Source: Asterionellopsis glacialis (Eukaryota > Bacillariophyta > Plagiogrammaphyceae > Rhaphoneidales > Asterionellopsidaceae). Taken from it: DNA of 64,000 nt. The notes beneath the pieces are model-generated. The model was not told where the DNA came from. It saw only the letters and a program-made list of their open reading frames with translations, and did not search any database. The stretch's first letter is position 1, and every line of letters starts with the position of its first letter. The DNA lies in assembly GCA_014885115.2 (NCBI GenBank), contig WKLE02001329.1:1-64000 (forward strand), given 5' to 3'. The position numbers were made by a program, and so were the translations under genes. Positions 55,572-64,000 of this stretch are shown here, piece by piece.

Positions 55572-56834
55572 TTCTTATTATTCTAGTATATTTAGTACGA
55601 CCGATAACGATTGCCTCGAATGAGTTTAATACGACTAATTGATAACGAGTTGGAAAAAATCAAACTTGTGTTCTTTTTTGTCAAATTAGAATGAACAAAG
55701 GAATTCTTTCTAGTCTAAATATCTAGCCGACTCACTCTCGAGACACCGTCAACGTGTTTCAGAAACTTGGACCCACAAACTTATCACTGATAAACTGTTT
55801 CCGTCTGCTGTGTTGCTTTTAATGTCGGGGGAATATTATGTACGACAGAGCAGGAAGAGAGACAAGATCTCGGGCTGGCCGTGTAATGGTGTTTTTTTTT
55901 TTGTTGGATTACCTCCCGTTGTTCCCTTCAGTATCTGGACTTTTTTTGGATTTCTCGGTCACAGTCATTGTGATGAAATAAATAATAGACATCCCAGCGA
56001 GGAGCGAACGACTTTGTGGGTATGCCAGCCGGAACGTCTGTCCATCTACAGTAGAGATTAGAACAATTTTATCATTATTAGAAGTGGCTCGGAAACTCGC
56101 GATAACCTCGCATTGAACAGAAATACTGACATTCGCATGCTCGCTAGCTCGTGCGCACCGAGAATTTGATGATTATAATGAGTCATCAGAAGCGAAGAGC
56201 GGAGCTGCGCCAGGCGGGCTGGCCCATCCTACCTACCTCGAATGACAATTCATGTGACGTTCATACATATTGCTGATAATACGTAACTGGTACATGTGGG
56301 ATTACTAAAATCTTTATACATTTTTTTATTTACGAAAAGTTACTTATTTCTTATTTTACACGTCGTCATCACCTGTTGTACAGTACGGTAAAGTACCAGG
56401 TACTTCAAGTACCAGGAAATTTTCAAACACAAATACCAAAGCATTCCTACTACCGTAGTACTGGTATCTCAATTAGGTAGGACCTACAAAGCACGAGTGA
56501 GAACAACGAAACTCTCTCCCTCCCGCCTCTTCCTCCCCTCTCGCCTGAATGGTTCATGTTGATGTAAAAGAGGTGGCAGTAGAGGTTCTCTAGAGTAGAG
56601 AGATACCGACCCTTCCTTCCCCACCACGCTGACTGTAACAACGTTTGCGTCATCCTTGTTGTACAGAGGCATTCGTTGAAAGATAAAAGTCTCAAAAACA
56701 TTAATATCTATCATCTTGCCAGCCGACAGTAGAGACTAAACTATACCTATCGTGCAATATCACGACTGCTGAGTACATTCAAAAAATACTTGATCATAAA
56801 AGCAGACTAAAAAATAGTACAACACGAAGAAAAA
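55572..56834. other. divergent intergenic region, sulfotransferase and P450 reductase
   Basis: This 1.26-kb region between two divergent genes contains TGACGT at 56255-56260, AGTACCAGGTACTTC-type words near 56392-56406, and CTCTAGAG near 56588. No coding frame is supportable. Confidence 0.45.
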
Positions 56835-59091
56835 ATGTCGAGTCATGAAGATGGAATTCCTCTTTCCATGATTGTAACAGGATGTGTCACGTGTCTGTTG
56901 GCATCGACACTTGCATTTGTTACAATGACACGTAATACAAAATCAAATGATGAATTTGGAAAAACCAATGCTACAACCGGCGGTGGTAGTCAACATACGA
57001 CAGGTTCCAACACGGAAGACCAAATTGCAGAATTAGATCCTACTCTATATCCGGGAGGTCATTTAACAGTATATTATGGATCACAAACAGGTACGGCCGA
57101 ATCATTCGCACAACAAATTGAACGCGAGGGTAGTGAAAAAGGTTTCATGGTCCATGTTGTTGACTTGGAAGATGTATCCATGGAAGATTTTCTACAAGAA
57201 GATAAACGTGATAAGGAAACAGGTACCACCAAGGCTGTATTTATTGTAGCAACCTATGGTGAAGGTGAACCAACCGATAACTCTGCACAAATGGTTCAAG
57301 CCATTAAAGAATTAACTGCACCAGTTTCGGAAGACCAAGCAGAAGAAGAAAAGAAGGACATTCAATCAACCAAGGTATTGGATGGATTAGAATATTGTGT
57401 CTTTGGTTTAGGTAATCGACAATATGAACATTACAATGCCATGGGTAAATTCTTTGATTCTGCAATTGAGCAACTTGGTGGTAAGCGTGTTATTAAAATT
57501 GGATTAGGTGACGATGATGCTGATTTAGAAGGTGATTTTGATACATGGAAGGAAGAGGTCTTATGGCCTAAACTTGGTAAACGATACATTAAGGATGATA
57601 AGGCTGCAGCTGAATTGAAACAAAAAGCCAAACAACAAAAGAATGTTTTACCTGATTGTGCATATGCGTTGAATATCCACGATGATGATGGCAAGGGTAC
57701 CAAACCAAGCGATATTCCTATTGAAAAAGTTCATGGTTCTAGTCGTCATTACTTTACTGCCCAAGATTGTCCCGTCAGCGTGGTTCGTGAACTTCGTTCG
57801 AATGGTGCTTCTGGGTCCACAGTACACATGGAAATTGATATCTCTAAAACATCACTTCAATATCAAACTGCGGATAATATGGGCGTATTACCCATGAATC
57901 GGTCCGAAGTTGTAGAGTCTGTTGCCCATGGATTAGGATTTGATCTGGAACAAGTTTTCTCCTTATCTGCTGCAGATGGACATGAATGGCACGGCGCCCC
58001 CTTCCCCATGCCCATTTCTGTGAGAGAATGTTTGACTAGGTATTGTGATTTAACGATTGCACCACGTCGTTCTGATTTGAAATTATTAGCATCGTACGCC
58101 ACCGATGACATTGACAAAAAGGCATTGATGCGTATGGCCTCCAAGGAGGGCAAGGCAGAATACCGTGAAAAGATCATGGATGGACATGTTGGTTTTATAG
58201 ATTTGTTACGATTATGTCCTTCCATCCAAATGTCCTTGGAACACTTTTTGTCACTTTGTCCTAGACTCCTTCCTCGGTACTACACTATATCATCCTCGTC
58301 TTCAGTTCATCCCAAATCAGTCCATTTGACTGTGGCTGTTACAGAAACTCAGCGTAGGGATGGAACTGTATTCCAAGGTGTGTGTTCCTCCTACTTAGCA
58401 GGTACGAAAAAAACCAGTGACATGGTACGAGTGTTTTGTAGAGATTCAACTTTCCGATTGGATAAAGATGTAAGTCATGATGATACCAGTTTGTGTTGCA
58501 TCGCTTTACAATAAAAATATTGTTTGCCTTTTTGGTTCTTGCACCCTTGCATGATTTTCCCTGTTTTTGGAAACTCACAATACATCAACTTGATTCCCTC
58601 CCAAACCTGTACATTATACTCAGTCAACTCGACCTATCATATTGATTGGACCAGGAACTGGTATAGCACCCATGAGGGCACTTTTACAGGAACGCTTACA
58701 CCAAAAAGAACAACTGAAACTCCCTATTGGACCTAACGTACTTTACTTTGGTTGTAAGAAACGAACAGAAGATTATTTGTACAAGGAAGAACTTGAGGAA
58801 TTTCAAAAGAAGAAAATTTTAGATCAACTTTATGTTGCATTTAGTCGAGAACAGGCTGATAAAGTTTATGTTCAAAACTTGTTGTCCAAGAATGCTACAG
58901 AAACATGGGACTTGATCCATAACAAAACTGCATCAATTTATGTTTGCGGTGGTGTTCGAATGGGAAATGATGTTCATGAAACATTAAAGACTATCTGTCG
59001 TGACGAAGGTGGAATGAGTGCTACGGATGCAAACGAATACATGTCTGGTTTGGCCAAGGAGGGACGATTCGTACAAGAATTGTGGGCGTAA
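56835..59091 (+). CDS. CPR: NADPH-cytochrome P450 reductase
   Basis: Two exons, 56835-58469 and 58624-59091. The 154-nt intron (GTAAGT donor, CTCAG acceptor) restores FRLDKD-STRPIILIGPGTG and gives 700 residues, the usual length. An N-terminal anchor (about 12-32) is followed by the FMN-binding flavodoxin domain (YYGSQTGTAESFAQQI, ATYGEGEPTDNS). The FAD domain follows with RYYTISSSS and GVCSSYLAG. The NADPH domain has GPGTGIAPMRALLQER, FSREQADKVYVQ and a C-terminal aromatic tail (ELWA). The enzyme passes electrons from NADPH to P450 enzymes at the ER, for example in sterol synthesis. It converges with the dioxygenase gene. Confidence 0.95.
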
Positions 59092-59476
59092 AACATTTAC
59101 ACTCATAACTCTAAATTCAAAATTTTCTAAGAGTTTAAAGACCTTTCAGATTCTGTTTTATGAGTGTGCCTGATACAGGGTTTGATTACTGTTTAATTTC
59201 ACATGTCCGCATAGGATTGCAGTGCGTAAAGTGCAAAGTTCGATCCGTAGCGAGCCAAAGCTTACGTTAGAAGGTGTCAATGGTAAGGAATTGATATACA
59301 TATATAGCTATATATGTAATATGTGAATTGCTCTTGTGCTAGTTCTTTACAACAGTGAGATCCCACCAATATGCTCAGCATCGAAAGGACGCCAGTTCAT
59401 TCTGTAGACATCATGAGTAGTTTCATTTCTGGACGTATCTGTGGAGTTGACGCTTCTGGGTCTACAGTGTTATTTG
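59092..59476. other. intergenic between convergent genes
   Basis: About 385 bp with an AT palindrome-like patch (ATATATAGCTATATAT near 59302). No gene or RNA was recognised. Confidence 0.5.
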
Positions 59477-61066
59477 TTATCTTCTCAAAACTATTTGTCC
59501 TTGATTATTTGTCACCGTCCAAGCTTTCACTATAGACCTATCAGAAGAGGACTGCACGAAAACTTGACTTCCTACCTTCGCTTCCACAGTAATGTAGTTT
59601 CCTGGACTTGGTACTTCGTAGCTAAATTCATCGGCGCTGAAAACTAGGTTTTCACTGTCTACGTCTTTGTTGGACAAAACAAACGATTTTATGTATTCGC
59701 TATTTTCACTGTCTTGAAGAGCTTCCATTTTCGGAAACAACTCTTTGATATTTTCAAGAGTCATGGGATCCATATCATAGTAATCGTCGCTCACACCATC
59801 TGGAATTGCGAAACGAGTTGGAATAAGCATTGCCCTTATGTACTCAAAGTCCTCCTCCTCTCCTCCACCCTCATCTTCGTCGTCTTCGACGTCCTGATAA
59901 AAGTTTCTATCCTTATACCAACGTCTAGAGTACGTCATATACATGACTGCCCTCATGTCCGGGCTATGATTTGGGCCTCCACGGTGTTTCAGCTGGTAGT
60001 CAAAGATCAGCACGTCTCCAAAATGGAGTTGAGGGGAACGCCAGGACTTGATGGGACAAGCATTCACCTGGTCAAGCTCCAGGTATTCATTGTATTCTCT
60101 TCTTAACGAATTGTCCTTAATTTCAACTCCATAATAGTTAAAGCCATTGATATAAGAAGAACCCATACAAAACTCTGTGGGCCCATGATCATTGGTCATG
60201 TTGAGCATTGGAACCATCATTGTGGCCGCATAGGAAGGTAGATCATGCCCGCCTATTCCTTTGTTTGGAAAAGAGTCAGTACCAAACAAATAAGTGTCAT
60301 CAATATGCCATCTCTGTCCAGTGGCACCTGGTTCTGCAAGTGCAGAACCGAGTGAATGGAGCACGAGTCTGTCACCAAGGATTCTGGGGTCGCTCAGAAT
60401 AGAAATTATATTTTCATCGGCAAGGAGGTCTGGGTCGGCGTGAGCTCCCATCACGAGTACCTCCCATCTCTTGTGATCAATTTGTTGGAGGAAATATCCT
60501 TCACCATTTGTTGTTGTTCCTGTTGAGGAGATATAGCCCTGGTGAAGACCCTGAATATAATCAGCAAAGTCGTCCCTGTATTCATGTAAGAAGTCCAAAT
60601 CAAGCGCATTACGGATGACAATTAATTTACATTTTTGAAACACCAGTATTGCATCCTCTATGTCAAGATCTTCGTCACTGGCATCAAACTCTCGGGACAT
60701 ACAATCTGGGTCAGATACCACGTCTAACATGCCACGTACAAAGCGATCAGCGTATTGGTGTTCAAGGTCGTCGTCTTCCGAATTTGCGAAGTCTAACATT
60801 TCATCCAATAAGTCTTTGATGACTTGAGAAGGGAATTGACCTTTAAAGAGGTGTTCAATATCCCGTGAAATCTCGTTCATATCTTTACCCAGTGATTTGG
60901 AGTCCCCTACATAGGCTTTGATCATGTTTCGAGCAATGTTAACTCTATCCTTGTCGGCCACATCGTTTTGCTCGATTTCAGAAACTGCGAGTCCGAGATA
61001 TTGTAATGAAATAACAAAAACAAAGAAAACAGATGTCAATCGACCAAACAGATTACACGAAGTCAT
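59477..61066 (-). CDS. PhyH-like Fe(II)/2-oxoglutarate dioxygenase, secretory leader
   Basis: Using M21 of the longest frame (61066; frame open to 61126) gives 529 residues and a clean signal peptide (MTSCNLFGRLTSVFFVFVIS, then LAVS). The catalytic jelly roll (about 235-390) has the HxD of the metal site at H254-I-D256, the distal His H361 in LKHRGG, and the 2-oxoglutarate arginine R372. GPTEFCMGSSY fits the phytanoyl-CoA dioxygenase family motif. An acidic helical region precedes it, and a Glu/Asp-rich insert (DEDEGGGEEEDFE) follows. The substrate is unknown; hydroxylation of a secreted or ER target is inferred from the leader. Divergent from the ABC1 kinase gene. Confidence 0.82.
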   Translation of the reverse strand: MTSCNLFGRLTSVFFVFVISLQYLGLAVSEIEQNDVADKDRVNIARNMIKAYVGDSKSLGKDMNEISRDIEHLFKGQFPSQVIKDLLDEMLDFANSEDDDLEHQYADRFVRGMLDVVSDPDCMSREFDASDEDLDIEDAILVFQKCKLIVIRNALDLDFLHEYRDDFADYIQGLHQGYISSTGTTTNGEGYFLQQIDHKRWEVLVMGAHADPDLLADENIISILSDPRILGDRLVLHSLGSALAEPGATGQRWHIDDTYLFGTDSFPNKGIGGHDLPSYAATMMVPMLNMTNDHGPTEFCMGSSYINGFNYYGVEIKDNSLRREYNEYLELDQVNACPIKSWRSPQLHFGDVLIFDYQLKHRGGPNHSPDMRAVMYMTYSRRWYKDRNFYQDVEDDEDEGGGEEEDFEYIRAMLIPTRFAIPDGVSDDYYDMDPMTLENIKELFPKMEALQDSENSEYIKSFVLSNKDVDSENLVFSADEFSYEVPSPGNYITVEAKVGSQVFVQSSSDRSIVKAWTVTNNQGQIVLRR

Positions 61067-61674
61067 CTTGGAATGGGATGAACCGATGGATGAACACCGG
61101 TCCAAAATCTTTATCGATCTGTGCAAAAGTTCTCTGTTGGGTTGCAGATTTCGATGTTACCGTACGCATCAGTACTGTAGAGCTGGAACATTTTTTGGAT
61201 TTGCAACAACGACTTGAGGAACATTTGGTAGTGTTCACATGAGTTCTGCCAAGCATCCTTTGGTTTTGTTGTATTTGTTGTACTGAGGCCTGATCCTGAT
61301 GTGATTTCTCCGTACTGAGTTTCTTTAGTACGACAGAAAATCTAAAAAGGACAAAAAGTACAAATCTTGTCTGCCCCCTCCCCTCACTGACGCGTGTAGA
61401 GGTTAGGGTTAATAAGACGTCATTCACCAGATCATTCCTCATTTTTTGTGTGGGGAATACTATCAATTTTGCTTCACATATTTTCCCCTTTTTCGCTGGG
61501 GACTAACTTCAAACTAGAGGCTAGACTACTGTTTCTCTTTTGTCGCTCTCCGCCCTTTCTTGTTGTATCTATATCCTCTGTGTTTCCATCTTGTCCCGAA
61601 TCAAAGCATATGTTTGCTTCTCTTACATAGACGCATACATGCTTATTTGTAATGGAAGATAAAAATCTATGTGA
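61067..61674. other. divergent intergenic region, dioxygenase and ABC1 kinase
   Basis: About 600 bp between two divergent starts. Short overlapping frames give no protein signal, and no defined regulatory motif was found. Confidence 0.4.
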
Positions 61675-63640
61675 ATGAAAATGTGGAACCGAAAATTACA
61701 ACTTGAACTTGTGTTTCTTCTGTTTGCCTTTCAAACATGTTCTGCATCAACGAATTGGCGTCATCGCGAGCTTCGTCGTTTTTCCCAAACGGCCCAGCAA
61801 CAGCAAAGCACACAACTTCAGAGGGCATTTGGTGTTGGTTTCCAACAAGTAGTCGACCATATATCTAGGACAAGTATCACAAATCAGTGTTTGCGATTAG
61901 TGCTGACAAAGACAACTGGTCGATTACAACTCACCCAGCAAGCTAACCATGGGAAAATGAAAGTTTTTGCAGGTACAGCACTGGTAGCAAAAGCATCCGT
62001 GATTACGTTCCCAAAAGCTGATCTGGAGGCTGCACGGCGTGCTTTTTACTTTTGGAGGAGGGTTGGTCCAATGGTGGCACATTACCGCTTTACACAGTGG
62101 TGGCTGGACACAACCAATGCACCAGTTGAAAAGAGGGATATAGTGTATGAGGGGTTACACGAAAGATATTGTAAACCATCGCTCGAAATTATTTTGCACT
62201 TGAAGGGATTGTATGTCAAAATTGGACAGGTAATGTCATCTAGACCGGATTTTGTTCCAAGGCAATATGTTGACCTATTTTGTACTGTTCAAGATGGAGT
62301 ACCACCCTGGCCATTGGAAAGAATCGAAAGGATTGTTCGAGATTCTCTAGCCAAACAGGGATTAGAGTTTCACGATGTATTTGAAAGTGTGGGGGGGGTT
62401 CTTGGTTCAGCTGCTATTGGCCAAGTACATAAAGCTGTCCTTAAGGATCCGTGGGAAAAGAAGTATGGTTCCTACAAGGGTGGAAAGATAGTAGCGATTA
62501 AGGTTATGCATCCTGACGCGAAACAAAGATTCAAACAAGACTTTTCTGTGTTCAAGTGGCTTTGTCAAATAGCCCTGCCGGGCTGGAAACCATTACTTGT
62601 AGAACTAGAAAAGTCAATGATGACTGAATTTGATTATCAAGATGAGGCGGCCTCTTTAGAGGAGGTACGACGAAACATGAAAGAATCTCCCTATGCAAAG
62701 CGTGTGTGTGTTCCAGAGCCTGTCACACCTCTCTGTAGTAAGAACTTGCTGGTTATGGAAATGCTCGAAGGGAAAAAACTTGTAGATTCAGTCGAAGACA
62801 ATTTAGCAGTAGTTCTTGGAGGAGATAAGGAGATGGCGCGAGTATTTTTAGAAAAAAAGAGAAGAGGTATGGATAAGAGGAAACGTTGACAAATACTTCA
62901 AAAACTATCTTGTTGAAATCCTATGCACCCACTAACACTTCATGGCCTTGTTTTGTTCAACGTTAAATTCATTCACAGAGCTCTTACTAGGCAAAGAACC
63001 AGATGAACATGAGTCGGAAGAATCGTCATTAAACAAATGGAGTCTAGTTCGAAAGCCAAAAGCTTCCTTACATTTGTTATCTCTTTACAAGAGAGTCAGG
63101 GGACAGATTGGCCTCCTTCTTGATGTACATGGACACCAGCTACTTATAAATGGAGTCTTTAATGGTGATCCCCATGCTGGGAATGTTTTAGAAATGCCAG
63201 ATGGTCGTTTGGGCTTGATTGATTACGGTCTAACCAAGAGGTTAACAAATGATGAAAGGTTAGCCTTGGCCCGTGTTGTAACGTCGTTAGGGAAAGACCC
63301 AGTCAACAGTGGAGAAGTAGCTGGTGCTATGCGTCAATTAGGATTCAAGACAAAGTTTGATAACGATGATGTCCTTTGCAAATATGCATCTCTCTTTTTT
63401 GATTCTGACTTGGAAGGGAAAAAACTAGGTTATGCTACTCCTCAATTGTATTTGCTTTATTTAAAGTCCTTGGATCCTATGATTAATGTACCTGACTCTG
63501 CAGTCATAGTTGCTCGATCGAGCTTTTTATTCCGAGGGATGGGATCGATGCTTGAAGCTCAGTTGCATACTGCCAAAAGATGGACCTCCCATGCAAAAGA
63601 TGCACTCGAAAGGGCTGCTACAAGCACATCACAGCCATAG
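61675..63640 (+). CDS. ABC1/UbiB-like atypical kinase
   Basis: Two exons, 61675-62866 and 62979-63640. A 112-nt intron (GTATGG donor, TTCACAG acceptor) restores the phase and gives 617 residues. The UbiB/ABC1K signatures are present: YVKIGQVMSSRPDF (about 180-193), an Ala-rich nucleotide loop with AAIGQVHKA (about 247), VAIKV for the ATP lysine, NGDPHAGN (459-466) as the catalytic loop and LIDYG (D479) as the metal-binding site. Members support ubiquinone or plastoquinone and tocopherol metabolism in mitochondria and plastids. The N-terminus has a hydrophobic segment (about 10-22) ending CSAS, which may be a secretory or organelle leader; there is no clear Phe of the plastid type. Start M1 or M3 cannot be told apart. 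Confidence 0.9.
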
Positions 63641-63811
63641 TGAAACAATAAAGCATTGTAGACTAGTGAGCTAGTACACAGAAATGTAAATTTGGTAGAA
63701 GCAAGTGAATCGTATTTGTGGTCTATCATAATATTTTATGAGTGATTGCAAAAAAAATAAGTGTGATGATTGGTACAAAGAGTATATAATATATAGAGAT
63801 AGATAGATAGC

Positions 63812-64000
63812 CTATACGCAGTTGGTTGAATGAAGAGATGGTGACCTTCGCATTCTTGTGGCACGTTCCGAACTGTCATTTTCTTCCATAGTTGATCTTC
63901 GTCGATTCAACTGTGAAAACTCCGAATTTTTGCGTTTGCGTTTTGTTCTAAACTTTTCCAAACGCTTTTTGGTAGAACAGAAATTACGGATTTTGCATTC
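63812..64000 (-). CDS. C-terminal part of a basic protein, cut by right edge
   Basis: The minus strand is open from the window edge to TAG at 63812-63814, giving 62 residues. The sequence is rich in Lys and Arg (KFRTKRKRKNSEFSQLNRRR) and then Ser, which suggests a nuclear protein tail. The stop lies 171 bp from the end of the ABC1-like gene in a convergent arrangement. No family can be named. Confidence 0.5.
   Translation of the reverse strand, partial: ECKIRNFCSTKKRLEKFRTKRKRKNSEFSQLNRRRSTMEENDSSERATRMRRSPSLHSTNCV

Noticed and set aside
59232..59256. tRNA-like T-loop word GTTCGATCC
   Set aside because: The flanking bases do not form a T-stem, and no acceptor or anticodon stem could be drawn.

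Overview
The window looks like nuclear DNA of a photosynthetic stramenopile, most probably a diatom. Four kinds of evidence support this. Eukaryotic genes carry short GT..AG introns of about 90-200 nt. Several preproteins have a signal peptide ending at a phenylalanine (NAF, SEAF, ASF), the ASAFAP-type leader of diatom plastid proteins. One secreted protein has a Pro/Ser/Thr linker of PSM-type repeats, common in diatom surface proteins. The gene set (phytoene synthase, a ThiO-like oxidase, a plastid-type DEAD-box helicase, ABC1 kinase) also fits. The species cannot be fixed from the sequence. I saw no rRNA, tRNA or CRISPR array.

Layout. 1-1.15 kb: remains of a decayed minus-strand coding region, followed by a 278-bp MITE-like element with TA ends. 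2.99-5.16 kb: a nuclear-looking zinc-binding protein, then a 2.9-kb spacer. 8.0-19.8 kb: phytoene synthase, an STK16-like kinase, a ThiO-like FAD oxidase with duplicated tail modules, and an ABCC transporter, arranged as divergent and convergent pairs. 20.0-20.6 kb: an Nse1-like SMC5/6 subunit without its RING. 20.7-27.5 kb: an AT-rich stretch with no supportable gene. 27.5-31.3 kb: a single 1268-codon frame combining a YbaK-type deacylase, ankyrin repeats and a DEDDy 3'-5' exonuclease. 31.3-32.7 kb: a hairpin and a 236-bp tandem repeat. 32.7-34.9 kb: a four-exon gene joining a von Willebrand A domain to a J-like domain, followed by a broken piece of a 6-phosphofructo-2-kinase gene. 37.0-39.9 kb: a long disordered protein. 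41.2-41.5 kb: a second MITE-like element. 42.3-51.2 kb: a seven-exon gene for a predicted 2692-residue secreted protein joining a beta-helix, a Pro/Ser/Thr linker, DUF1800 and DUF1501. 51.4-63.6 kb: DEAD-box helicase, polyglutamine sulfotransferase, cytochrome P450 reductase, PhyH-like dioxygenase and ABC1-like kinase. The right edge cuts another minus-strand gene.

The genes do not form one pathway. Several point to the plastid: phytoene synthase for carotenoids, the ThiO-like oxidase probably for thiazole synthesis, and the helicase for RNA. The most unusual items are the two large fusions, YbaK-ankyrin-exonuclease and beta-helix-DUF1800-DUF1501. Both rest on continuous frames or on splice junctions whose phases all agree. 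Intergenic DNA is rich in a dispersed palindromic word built on TACCTGGTACCAGGTA, which I did not notice inside the genes.
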